Positions 1-12,700 of a stretch of DNA of 64,000 nt are shown here, in pieces. How positions within the stretch are numbered: position 1 is the stretch's first letter; each line of letters starts with the position of its first letter. The position numbers and the translations under genes were made by a program. The stretch covers positions 49,392,601-49,456,600 of the forward strand of contig OX421964.1 of assembly GCA_949128115.1 (NCBI GenBank), given 5' to 3'. The DNA comes from Anaspis maculata. Taxonomy: Eukaryota; Arthropoda; Insecta; Coleoptera; Scraptiidae. The notes under the pieces were generated by a model. The model was not told the origin of the DNA and ran no database searches. It saw only the letters and a list, made by a program, of their open reading frames with translations.

Positions 1-312
1 ATGTTTTTTTTTCAGAATATTCTGGCAGATGGTTCATGTGGTCATAATCATAACTTACATAATGAACTGGTGCTGGAGTTATTTTTCGTCTATTTGATTT
101 TTTCCAATCCCAATTTTTGGAACCAAACCTCATTGGCTTTTCTTCATAACCTGTTTCGCAAAATGTTTTCTATAATAGGGTATCATGCTGTCGTCGATAC
201 TGAGGTTGTCGTCTGGGCCCCCATTTAGTCTGAAGTTGTCATCTAGCTTGTCAATTAGAGGCTGTAATTTGTACAACTTATTTTGAATATCGATTTGGCT
301 GTTGTCGTTCAA
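1..312 (-). pseudogene. piggyBac transposase fragment, frameshifted
   Basis: The minus strand reads part of a piggyBac-type DDE transposase (DDE_Tnp_1_7 family). The residues NLSIDDSMIPYYRKHFAKQ around 165-215 match the conserved region that carries a catalytic aspartate in this family. The frame stops just after MKKSQ near 130, but another frame continues with MRFGSKNWDW, which is the expected next block, so a one-base indel has broken the gene. The fragment runs off the window's left edge, so the C-terminal half is not visible. No intact transposase can be made from this copy. A lysine-rich stretch at 2236-2649 on the same strand may be the other end of the same copy, separated by the tandem array. 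Family assignment is fairly sure; the link to 2236-2649 is inference. Confidence 0.75.
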
Positions 313-360
313 GTGTATAGTCTCAAAATAGCTTCAAATCTGTTTGGTCTTATATTTTTA

Positions 361-1780
361 GCGCACTTTCCCAAAAAATGGGAAAAAGGCGCTTTTAGGT
401 TCACTTTGTCCGTCCGTCCGTCCGTCCGTCCGTACCCGGTATAACTCCTCAGGGAAGAAAGATATCGATGTAGTGTAAACGCTGATCAATATTACATATG
501 TCCAGGATGTCAAGTTGACTTTTGGTTTTTTGTTATTCTGCCGCCATCTTTGATCCGCTATTTTGAATTTCTCTAAAAGTGATCCGATTGAAATGAAATT
601 GGCAGGCAATGTAAACCACATCAAGATCTATCCAATTTTCGACAATTGATGCCCCGCCGCCATCTTGTATTGTCACTATTGAACATGTTTCGAAGTGATA
701 GAACTAGGAGAATTATGCCTCAACGAAATGAGATATCGATGTGGTGTAAACGTCAATCGAATGCGTAGGTGACCACCATATAAAGTTGACCAATAATTTT
801 TGTCACTTGGCCGCCATCTTTGATCCGTCATTTTTAATTTCTCGGAAAGTGGTCCGATTTGAGTGAAATTTGCAGGCGATGTGAACTTCAATTAGATACA
901 TCCAATTTTTGACAATTGATGCTTCGCCGCCATCTTGTATTCTCCATAATGAACATGTTTCAAAGTGATAGAACTAGGAGAATTATGCCTCAACGAAAAA
1001 AGATATCGATGTGGTACAAAAGCCAATCGAATGCGTACGTGACCACCACACAAACTTGACCAATGATTTTTGTCACTTGGCCGCCATCTCTGATCCGCCA
1101 TTTTGAATTTCTCTGAAAGTGGTCCGATTTGAGTGAAATTTTCAGGCGATGTGAACTTCATCAGGATACATCCAATTTTTGACAATTGATGCCCCGCCGC
1201 CATCTTGTATTCTCACTATTGAACATGTTTCGAAGTGATAAGAACTAGAGAATTATGCCTCAACGAAAAGAGATATCAATGTGGTGCAAACGCCAATGAA
1301 ATGCGTACGTGTCCATCATATAAAGTTGACACATAATTTTTGTCACTCGGCCGCCATCTTTGATCCGCCATTTTGAATTTCTCTGAGTAGTCCAATTGGA
1401 GTGAAATTTGCAGGCGATGTGAACTTCATCAAGATACATCCAATTTTCGACAATAATTGATGCCCCACCGCCATCTTGTATTCTTCATATTACACATGTT
1501 TCAAAATGATAGAACTAGGAGAATTATGCCTCAACAAAAAAATATATCGATGTGGTGCAAATGCCAATCAAATGCGTACGTGTTCGCCATATACATTTGA
1601 CAAATGATTTTTGTCACTTGGCCGCCATCTTTGGTCTGCCATTTTGAATTTCTCTGAAAATGGTCCGATTTGAGTGAAATTTACAGGCGATGTGAACTTC
1701 ATCAAAATACATCCGATTCCGGACAAATGATGCTCTGCCGCCATCTTGGCCGCCATATTGAAATTTCTTATCACTCAACG
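361..1780. repeat. Tandem array of a ~270-bp unit
   Basis: The landmark CATCTTGTAT/CATCTTGGCC recurs at 661, 931, 1201, 1472 and 1742, a spacing of 270, 270, 271 and 270 bases. Each unit also contains GCCGCCATCTTTGATCCGCC and AGATATCGATGTGGTG. The first unit (361-660) differs and starts with CGCACTTTCCCAAAAAATGG followed by a (GTCC)n run at about 409-434. A single reverse-complement copy of this first unit lies at 22763-23063. The last part (1780-2000) is a degraded continuation with further CCGCCATCTTGG pieces. Units diverge by roughly 10 percent by eye. Confidence 0.9.
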
Positions 1781-2235
1781 ATTTTCATGGAGCTTGGGAC
1801 TTACCTTTATTGTTTCGTATGATCATTCTTATTCTCCAGCCAAATTCCAACATTCTGCCGCCATCTTGGCCTCTCTTATTAGTGGAACGATTTTCATGGA
1901 ACTTGGAACTTACCCTTGTCTATAGTAGGTACGATCATTTTGATTTTCAAGCCAAATTCCATGATTCTGACGCTATTTTGACGCCATATTAAAATCTCTG
2001 CCCAAATAACGGTTGAACCCTATAACTAACATCTTGCGTTCACTAATCCTTCAAAAAGGAAGTGCGCTACTGAGCCTCATGCCCATGAGGCATATTCGCT
2101 TGTTTGATTATATCTTCGGAACGTCATGTCATTCTCGTTGGACCATGCAGTACCTACATTTTTTCGTTTGGATATTTTCATATCCAGACAATAAGAGTCC
2201 TCCAAATACCACGACTAGTTCACTGCTTTTTATTG

Positions 2236-2649
2236 TCAAATCATAATTTTTTTGGTGACCATACATTGAATTTCAATATTCAACATCACTTCTCCGTCAA
2301 AAAAAAAGCTGAAAAAATTCAAGTGGGGTGCTTTCAGTATAATAAACTGTATCACGTGGATTTCGCATGCTACATTTCTGTTGTATTCGAAAAACAGGAT
2401 TGTGGCTGGCCCGGTTTCCTTTTTTCTTTTTTTTTTCAAAGATGGAGTTCTATTGATGTTAGATAGCAAGTTTTGAGTCGCGTTTGGGAATAAGACAGAT
2501 AATGGTATCTTGTCTTCAGATTCATATTCTTCTACCTCTAGTTGTTGGATGCTGGAGTTGGTATACTGATAGGCGGAAACAAACTCGCTTTCAACTCTCA
2601 ATAATGCGGAGCCCAAATAAGCCCAATAAAAAGTGACTATCTCCAACAC
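2236..2649 (-). pseudogene. Possible piggyBac N-terminal remnant
   Basis: A 137-codon minus-strand frame is acidic at first (around LEVEEYESEDKIPLS) and then basic (TPSLKKKRKKETGPATI). This acidic-then-basic layout with a PLS-like motif resembles the N-terminal regions of piggyBac transposases. It lies upstream, on the same strand, of the catalytic fragment at 1-312, so one copy could have been split by insertion or expansion of the 270-bp array. No conserved catalytic residue is in this part, so the assignment is weak. It could also be a chance open frame. Confidence 0.3.
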
Positions 2650-3710
2650 GGTCGTCGTAAGATAAGACGCTATCGACTTGTATTTTCACCATCTTTAGAC
2701 GGAGTGACATAAACATTACCACTTGCATTGTCATTCTCTTCCAAGCAATCAGTCATTTGAGAAAATGTCAATCCACAATATATGAAATTTTATCATGATT
2801 TCATACGCATAGGGTACGTGGCGCATAACGTTCGATAAAACGAACAAGAAAAATAAAGACAATTTTTCTTATGAAAAACATGAACTAATACATTTTTAGT
2901 ATGTGGAATCGGTAGTAGGATACTTGGAGTATAATATTTACTAATTGCATGTAGAAATTATTGAAAATTGTATGAAAAAAAAAAGTTCGCTAACCCGCCG
3001 CGACGAGTTTTATAATTCGGGATTTATCACTATTTAATATTATTTTATGCAATGTTAAAATACCTTTTACTATCGTATGAAATAGTCAAGATGTTTTACC
3101 TCAACTGTGTTTTTATAATAAAAATATTAACCCGCGCAGCGTGGCGCAAGTAGTCACGTGATCCAATAATGGCATGCTCATTGGCACAGAGGGATCACGT
3201 GACTACTTGCGCTATGCTGCGCGGGTTGCAACTTGGACTTGAAATTTAGCCCAGGGCTGAATTTCAAGTCAGCGACGCAACTTACGCCACTCATCACCGT
3301 CATCATCATCGCGTCAGATTGCGTTAGGTTGCCATAGTGACCTGACTTACGCTACACTTGCGCTGGCGCATCTCCAACTTGAATCGAGCCCTAAGGAGGT
3401 ACACAAATACCTGGTTTTACTTATTTTCATCCTAAGAACACCAACTGAAGTATCACACTGATTTCCAGTATAAGTTTTAATACGTTATTAATAAATTATT
3501 ACACTCATTATGACAAACCTAACTTTAGTACATAGAATATATTTACTTAACTAAAATTAATAAAACCAATGGAAAATCAACATTAAAAAACTTATATATG
3601 TATGACAATTTGATAAATGAAAATATAAACTATTTGATGATTCTTACGATTTCAGATAAATTGTACATTCATTCATTCAACAAGAAAAACCGTTCGTTCG
3701 AAAAATTAAC
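2650..3710. other. AT-rich spacer downstream of SAP130
   Basis: No coding exon was found. A strong hairpin lies at 3129-3227. On the minus strand, an ATTAAA-type poly(A) signal at 3481-3476 is about 230 bases beyond the SAP130 stop codon and may end that transcript. Confidence 0.5.
3129..3227. repeat. Hairpin-forming MITE with ~36-bp arms
   Basis: Arms beginning AACCCGCGCAGC and ending GCTGCGCGGGTT are near-perfect reverse complements, with CACGTGATCC at the inner edge and a short loop. A degraded relative (CACGTGACTTTGCTTGCTCC...GGGTTGCA) is at about 49370-49405. Confidence 0.8.
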
Positions 3711-6700
3711 CTATGACTTTTCGCGCTTTTTAAAGTTCCGCTTGCTAGCACACCGATTGATGATGTCCGTTACGTGAACTTTGTGGTCGAAAATTTTCAT
3801 TATTTGCGTTTTCGCTTCCACCATGCCATCATTGATAATTTTTATCCTTTGCAAATTGCCCTAGAAATACGATTGGGATTATTAAAACTATTGAAGATTT
3901 GGAGAAAGAATCTGTAGTAAATACCTTAATCAATTCGTTGATTCTGTTGACGTCTTTTTCGAAATTGGGCGCTTCATGAGATTCCGTACACCGCAGTATG
4001 TCCGTCAGTTGACTGTACACGGTCTGTTCTTGATCGGCCTAAAAAATTAAACCAGGATTACTTGATGAACTGTTTTTCAAGTTATTCAAAAAAATTCTAC
4101 AGAGCAGCCAACCCAGAACAAAAATGCTGACAAATCACAGAATTTCAAAAACAAACCTGTCAATTTTGACAGCTGTGAAGGCTTCTTAAAATTGAACTCA
4201 AAAAGTTGAAAAAAAATTGTCCTAAACCAGCGGACTTGGCAAAATACACTTCTCTACTTTTCCAAAAAGGTTTTTTTTTTAATCATAAGGAGACCCATGT
4301 AAATGAATAAAATGAAAATTACCAAGTCTTCCATTTGCGTGGAAAGGTGGTGGATCTTCCATCCGTTCACTTTTTCTTGCACCCTATACTGATTGGCCAA
4401 ATCCATGATCGTTGGCCGTCGTTCGTCCTTAGGTCTCACGTCCGTGTACCGTAGATAGTGATTGTGTGTCGCTTTCCAAGTTTGTCGGTAGCTGTTGAGC
4501 AAACTGGCCGAGGCAGGTTTTCGCACGGTGGTCACTTGTTTTGCTTCCGGTGCACCGTCGCGCAACTCGTCAGATTGATTTCCATCGGAATCATCCGGTT
4601 CTCGTTTCATGGCGTTATCCGAAATGAACTGCATGTCGTCATTATGTTCGTCAATGTCATTGCCCGTTCTGTCAAACAAAAAATGAAAAAGAAAATTAAT
4701 ATCCATAGCAACGTTTTCATCCCACCATTCCACACTCTCATCTAAGCACCCTTGACCAAGGATCACGCCCCTAGAAACCCTAAGCAGAATTCCTTATATT
4801 AGGAGTGGTGGTTCTCCTGAAAACGTAAAATGATATAATATGGATGGATCATCATCACAGCTACGAAACGTGGACGGTGGGCGAAGCAGATGAGAAACAA
4901 TCGTCGTCATGTCTGTCACAGGATTTCTCATCGTAGCATCCTCCCTGCAACGTTCTTGAAGACAAGTATTTCAATTCTATCAAATTAATTATCTTCGAGA
5001 TTAATTTCCTATTGTGGTGGTTGTGATCAAATGGCATGAACTATTTTTGGACCGGACACTTCCTCCCAAGGCTCCCAGCTCCAAATATTTCCGAAAATAT
5101 AAAATGGCATACAAATTTATTGAGAATTTTACAATGCAAAATTTGTCGTTTATTTTAAAAAAATCATATCTGAAAAACGAAATGTCCTTTTGGGCTAATT
5201 TTTGTTTTAAACACTTTTTCGCAGTATTTCCAAATTAGCAACTCGCAGATGTGTACACTTTCCATTATTTTTAGTACCTACCCCGCTGCGGCCTGAAATT
5301 TTCATGTAATTTCATATAAATGTATTTCCCACAATAGGGCGATTGCATGTAGGGGGCGCTTGCGGCGCCGTTTGCCATCTGGGGACTTAAGGTTTATCAA
5401 TTGGTATTGCAAATCGCCAAATCGTGTGTCATAACTGTCAATCACGTGATTTTGGCACTTGAATAACTTAACATTTATCTCGCCACACTAATTGCCCGCT
5501 GTCATTAGTTCTCTTCTCATCTTTCTATATTGTCGATGTGAAAAATGCCCTATAAATGTTGTGTGCTACACCACGCTCAAAATGTAACAAAACAGAAATG
5601 GCATAATATTCCACAAGTTCCCACCAATGAAGCCCTGAAGAAGCGATGGGGCCGTTGTTCGACTTTTATTGGCAATTTGCAAAACATATACAAACGAAAC
5701 TAATGGATAATCTGGATCTGGCGCAAGCGCGCTGCGCCACCTAGAGAGACTGTACATAGAGTGACGAAGCTATGAAAGGGATATATCGGTATTCTCTGTC
5801 AGTGTCTCGGCATTTCCTGGCCTCGTCAAAATTTTAAACATAGTCAGCTGGGTGGGCGTGGTTGCTATTGACATTTGTCATTTCCCCGATTTGTTTACAA
5901 TCTTGAATTGTCATTATTTTGCATGCCGAAATCGCCGAAATTCGGGCTAAAAATGCCAAAACGAAAAAGGTGCACCGTGAAGCAGTACAAGAGTCGGGAA
6001 GATGTGATGTTTTCCTTGCCGAAGCAACCATCAGGTATAGAATCTTGCAAAATTGATGAACTTCTATTATTGTACTTTTTGGGTTTTCCAGCTGTTTGGG
6101 GCCAGTACCTACTGAAATACATAATATACCTACTGCGCTTACGGCAATTACAAATCTATCTTCACGATGGGGTCACCACGTCGACGGTTACTGCATTCAA
6201 CGATCAACGGAATTTGTGTTCGAGGGAATGAGTTGGATGATGAAACCTACGTTCGACGAAATGCCAGCAGTACTTGAAATACGGTGTACGAAAGCATCTG
6301 CTATGTATGGAATACAATATACATGCCTAAAACAGTTTTTAAGAGTTTCTGTTTAATTTAGTGAAAAAATCTGTGTTGAAAGATGAAACGGTCGACTTAA
6401 TAACCTCAACAAAAATATTGACAGCTCATGTCATGCATTTTGACTGTGACGCAGGGTGGTTTAGTAACAAGCAATTGCACCACACCCTGACGTGCAAATA
6501 CCCTAGTACTCTAGCTTTCTCTCTCTTTATACCCTCTCGCTCAATGACTTGGCTTACGTCTCTCTCTGGGTGACCAGATCCCAGGTCTCTCTAGCGCCAC
6601 CGAACCAAAGCCGCCACCAAGTGGCGACAAGCTGAACCAACATCATGCAATTGCCCTATTATTTTAAGTTGTGGTACACGTGACCGACGTTTCGGAGCCA

Positions 6701-9700
6701 AATGCTCATTTTCACGTCTGGCTACTATTAGACGCATGTCCACAGAGTTGTATTGCATTCGATCGAATAACACAAGAAACATTTTTTGCGGAAAATTTAT
6801 GAATTTTTCCAGGTTGCATGTCTGATTTTTATTAGAGCTGCACATGTTCCAAGTGCACATCAAGTGCTTTGTCGTGTGGCGAGACTTCCAGCCAACTAGA
6901 ATAACACTAGACACTTCTCTGCTTAGGATCCCTCCGTTACGCAGGTAGAGCTGCATACAGAACTAGTTCTGAAGCCAAGTTTCTGATTTAAATAAGCGCA
7001 CCGTTTTGACATTACTTGTCTATGCTGGACGAATAGCGCACGGTCATTTGTGACGGCATGTCGAACAACAATGATGGTCAGTCGCAAACACGCGATTGGT
7101 TAAAATTCAAGTTTGTCGAATTCGATTGGCCGTCACTCAGTCGGAGCGCTTCAAGCGCTCACTTCGCACGACGATGATAACGTTTGCATGGAAAATAAAA
7201 CTATTCATTCTTGCTAGTACTTACAGTTGTTGTTTTCTGGGCTTCTTCCTGGGGCTCATCTCCATAGGCGGTTTGACGTCCTTCATATCGTCGTCTTTAT
7301 TATTCATAGGCACGTGCGGCATGCTGTCTTCGTTAACTTCCGTCAGTCCTGGACTCGACGTCGCGGAAATAGTAGTACTGCCACCAGAACTATGTCCGTT
7401 GCCTCTTGAATCGGGCCTCGAAGGTGGAGAAAGTGGAGGTGCAGCCTGTACCTGCTGCTGCAACAGCAGCTGCTGTTGCTGCGGCAGATTTGTTAGGGCG
7501 GGTGTTAAATTCTTCGCCGCTTTCAAAGGCGATCCTTCATGATCCCGTTTTCTTAAAATGCTGGGACGAGGCGACGACGTAATTTTCGTTGGGACCGATT
7601 GAGGCTGATCAAGAGCCATTTCCGCAGAGGATTGAGCAGGGAATTGCTGAGTTCGATTCTGGTCCACCACCACCACTGGATTGAACCTCATCTGTTGACT
7701 TGCAACTATTCCTGAAAATATCCACCTTTTGCAAATAACAGTAAAAATTAAACGAGCGAAGGTAAAGTACTCTCTACTTCAACTGTGATGAACTAAGAGA
7801 AAATGATACGAAAAGAGATTCAAGGTAGGAAAAAAAACTTCAAAAGATTTGCTTTGTAAATCACAACTCCACTCCTCTAACAAGAATTATTACCAATAAT
7901 TGTGTTATTCAAAAGCTACATTGCATATTACGTCAATGTAAAATAAATATTCTACTTTTATGGGATGCAATAATAAACGACTTCAAAAACCTCAAAACCA
8001 TGAATAAGCTGCTTGGTTAAAGGGTTAGTACAGTGTACATACCGTGGACTTGTGTATTTATAGATGTTGGCTTAACTGGTTGTGGAGGTTGTGATATAGC
8101 AGCAAAAGATGTTGATTGTTGACCAAGAGAACGAGCCACCGAATAGTTTCCTGTACCGTCATAAAAATACGTACCGCTTGGAAGCGTGTATGTGGTAGAA
8201 CTGCCAGCGGGTCCACCACTAGAGCTTAATTGTGGTGCATTAATCGGGCCTGTAAGAAAATATATTTGAAATTACTGTAATCCTCAAAGGCAGTCCCATA
8301 TTATACAGGGTTGACCAGTCAGTATGCCCACTTTTCGCGAGGCCACTACTGGCTTGTGAATGGAGGTAGGGAGATGAATCAAAAAAGCAGGGGGGAAGCT
8401 CATTTAATGCCATTTCTAGTGATATAGTAAACTCTGAAAAATAACATCGGTCAAATGCGCGTCGTGGGAAATAATGCGTCGTTGCATTCTCGAGTGAAAA
8501 TTCCGCTCCAAAATGGCCAGCCCTATTCGCTGTAATTTCGGCTTGAATACTAGTTTTGAGGGTAGGGTTTTCAACAGGGTAAGTTGAAAAACGAGATATT
8601 CTGGAAGCCTTTGTATTGCGTTACAGTGTACATTGAAAAAATATTTTTCCCAAAACTTATCATATGGTGAATATTGGCATGGAATGAGCTTTCTTTTGCT
8701 TTTTGATTAATCTCTCTACCTCAATTCATAAGCTAGTACCTATTGGCCTCGCGAAAAGTGGGCATACTGAGTGGTCAACCCTGTACTTCAGAGGAAAAAA
8801 TGGGAAAGACCTTACATTTTGTGAACAAGTGAAGCCCCTCTGCATGTGTGTTGCTGGGACCCCCCCTCTGGACCTATCAAAATCAGAACCCACCGGCCCA
8901 GCCACTATAGGCGCTGTATACAGGGCGAAGCAGAAAAAAAGAATTTTTCCATCTCGTAAACAAAGACGAAAGGAGTCGCGTGAACTACCACATACGAGGT
9001 ACTAAAAACCTCGTAATAACATTTTTTATTAAAAAAAAAACGCAACTTGAAAACAGGTGGTTTCGATTTTGTTTCTCTTTACACCAAATTAAAAGAGTTG
9101 AAACGGTCTTTAAATAATGTCACTTGACCCCTATTCCCACTTAAACTGTTTACAAGGGTTGTCACCCTGCTTCAGGGGATCTTGAATGAGTCAATAGTAA
9201 CGTTGTAAGTGAAATGCGTTCAAAAGGTATAATGGCCCAGGTATTTTAGATTTGCGTGAACAAACTGATGACCAGCAAAAGGTAGGCAGAACCGATCCTA
9301 AATGGTCTCGGTTCATAAACATATCAAAAGTCCCCTCCGATTCCGTGTGCGCTTCCCCGATTTTCAGGGCTTTTTCTTCCAACATTATTCTCCTTGTCTA
9401 TAAAATACAGCGTATGAGGCGGCCGAAGTTCTGCCGCGGTAGTGTAGTCAAAAAAGCTTTGCTTCACGCGCCGCAGACCGGGGCTCGTTACTCCGCGGAA
9501 GAAAATTTTCTTTTTGACGAATAAATACTTTTTCTCTGAATATTACTCGTACGATACGTAATTACCATGTAACTGTCAAAGGAAAAAGTATCAATTCCAC
9601 AAAAAAATCCCCCGCAGAGTATCGGGCCCCGGTCTACGGTGCGCGAAGCGAAGCTTTTTTGATTACACCCCGGGCCTCGTCCGTAGCTTAGCAAGTCCAT

Positions 9701-12700
9701 AGCTTAAAAAATTGTTAGCTTAGAATGGTCCGTAGTTTTGAATGTTCATAGCCTAGAATGTCCGTACGTTAGGAGGTTCATAGCTTGTGTTCACGCTTTT
9801 AATAAAATATCACGTAAAACACCTGGGCCAGTTAGTAGGTGAGGCGATGTTGGCTGATTATTCTCAACATCTGGACTATTATTGTGGTTTGAAGTAAAGA
9901 CATTAATTATAATTTGATAAAAATTGTGCAAAACACGAAAATTCTTTACCTGGCGATGTTTTCCTAGGCACCGCCGTCGCTGCATGAATGAACACACTTG
10001 CTGTCGGTGTAACTTGCTGAGTGTCCCCTTGTTGGGAATATACATTGGCAATGGGTATGGCTTGCGAAGGCACGACCGTCTGTCTTGGATGGACCACTGC
10101 GGTTGGAACATTTGCTAAAATGTCAAAGGAGAACTCTTAACAAAGTGAAAACTACTTATTGAAACGATGCTTTAGCACTTAAAAAGCTCTGGACCTTAAA
10201 GTTGAGCTCTTCGAGAGTCGAATCACAAAATGCTACTGAGATACTGGGGCGAAGGGGTGCATTTTGGATGGTCCTTCTTTCTCTCATGATTTTCTTTAAT
10301 CGACGTTCTGCAGTGTCTTGTCACTACATTGAGAAAAGTTGAAAGTAAAAAAAATTCATTGATGAATATGATTTTCCACCAGTATTTAGGGAAGTTGAGA
10401 AGGTTGCAGAAAATTAGGAAAACAATTTTCCGTTCAGGAATAGAATTTGATTTTTTCCAGTTTGATAGGTTGTGCCGGTGCCATTTAAAAGTTCAAAGTT
10501 GTAGAATATGGGAGCGAAGGGGTTGAAGATGAAAATTTGCCAATAGATGTTTCAGATGTTTTCCTCGATATTTTGATCGACCTCTTTTTCTTCTTAAAAA
10601 AATAGTCAAAAGTTATGCAGGGTGGATATTTTTCAAATGCACAAATGTATGGCTGGCCTATAAAAAAATATTGCATCAGTTTTTGTACAATATTCTTCTT
10701 CAGCTCGCGTAAATTTGCCAGGCGCGTTGATCCACTGAGATTTCCCCCCTCTTAGCATTTTCCCCGTTGGAATGAATTGGCAGGGAAAAAGATTTTTCGT
10801 AACAATCTTTCCTGTAGAATTCAAATTTGGACACCACAATTTTTTATATCTTTCAATATACAGAGTGTTTAAAAAAAACTTTCACAGTTTTTTGACACCC
10901 TGTATTTAAATATTGGAAATGATGCGGCTTTTTCGTTTTGAGTCTGAATAATATTATTTGATATGTGATTATGATCATATAATGGGTGTTAATTTTTAAA
11001 CTTTCCACCTCAGATTTTTTGACATAATTTTTTTTTCCAGCAAAACGCCAAAACAAGTCGATTTTTATTTTAAAGGGGACCTAGGACACGTATTGCCGAA
11101 TTTTTATCTTCAACCCCTCCGCCCCCATCCTACCCTACTTTGAAAATTCCAATTAGCATTAGTTACCTCTCTTGTGATACATTAAATTAAAGTTGATAAA
11201 GTTCTCATTCTGCCAAATATATTTTTTTTTATTTCAAACCCATCCCCTAATCCTTTCAAAGTAGGGTAAGGTGGGGACAATGGGGTTGAAGATATTTAAA
11301 TACAGGGTGTCAAAAAAAATGTGAAAGTGTTTTTGAAACACTCTGTATACTGCAAGATATAGAAAATTTTGGGGTCCAAACTTGAGTTCTACGGGAAAAA
11401 TTGTTACGAAAAATCGAGAGGGGGGGAGGGGGGGAATCTCGGTGGATCACCTGTACATACGACTCAACAAAGACAAAAATGCCCCTCTCCAGCAAATGGA
11501 AGCGAGCTGAAGAAGAACATTCGACAAGAAATGAACGCAACTACGCTAGTGACGTAAAATGGGAAGAAGGTTCAGTTAAAAGAGTGCCTCCATCGTCAGA
11601 GACGTCATCTCGACGATTTCATTTTTCACAAGTAAATTTCCAAAATGTTCAAATGGAAGTTTGTCCAGATATTTAAAAAACAAAAACGCAAAGCATTATG
11701 AAGCACCCTGTACCTTCAAGACGTTCTGCTACAGAAAAAATAAAATAACACCCTACCCTGAGAAGATTGCGCAACCACTTTCGTCGCTTGCGTGAACGCG
11801 TTGGCGTTACGAGCCTGCTGCGCGTTCGTCACAGCCACCAAAGTCTGGAAATTAAACGTCCTTGCTTGTCCCAATATATTGGCTGTGGACACTTGGGCCG
11901 GGGCAGATGCCACCGATAGCCTCCCAACAGTAACACTAGGCTGTGCAGGCCCAATTCTGGCTGTTGCGGATCCTATCACGGTCGGCTGTGACTGTTGGGA
12001 CGGTACCGTCGTTATTCTGGTGCCGGAAGTAAGTACCGTGGCCTGTGGAGCGACCAGTCGAGCACCGGGTTGGCTAACGTTCACTGGAATTGTCAGCCGA
12101 GTTGTAGTGGAAACTTGTGCCTGAAAAAAAACATAATATTTTCAAACTTGCGATAACATCACACAATAGCAACAATACTCTCAATTTAATGCGTTGCAAC
12201 TGCTCAAAAGCATCAGATAAATTAAAATTTTTGAATTTTTTAAAAGCGTACGAATACCTCGGGTGGTTGTCCGTTGTCTTGCGGGCAACCGCCTCCGGAC
12301 AGGCCCCAATGTTTGCACATCGGTCACCCATCCAAGTACCGCGCACCAGCGCATGTGATGCAATCTCAATTCGAGATTGCTTCCGGTGTTCGAATTGCCT
12401 TGCGCTGCTTTGCTATGTCAAGTGGCGGAGGAAGAACTTACGAGGGGCCTCGAAATTTGTTTTGGAGCTAGGGCTGAATTGGCGGCGGCTACGCTCAGCC
12501 TTGGCGCTTGGGTGAACTGGCTGCTAGTATTTGGGTTGTACACCACAGCTTGGGTGCGGGCCGGCAGCACCTGGGCAATTGTGACGGCGTTGCCCAATGT
12601 TTGGATTCCAGTCGCTCCCTGTCCGGTCGTCTTGAATTGGCCGATGATTGCCGACTGCAATATTGCACCCGAACGTATCGTCGACATGTTCGGCAGACCG

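Noticed and set aside
361..1780. CRISPR-like array
   Set aside because: Units are about 270 bp and nearly identical throughout, with no short repeat/unique spacer pattern, in a eukaryotic setting.
7096..7542. 148-codon plus-strand frame with cysteine- and glycine-rich run
   Set aside because: It is the antisense shadow of SAP130 coding exon 7225-7711; the cysteines come from the glutamine repeats on the real strand.
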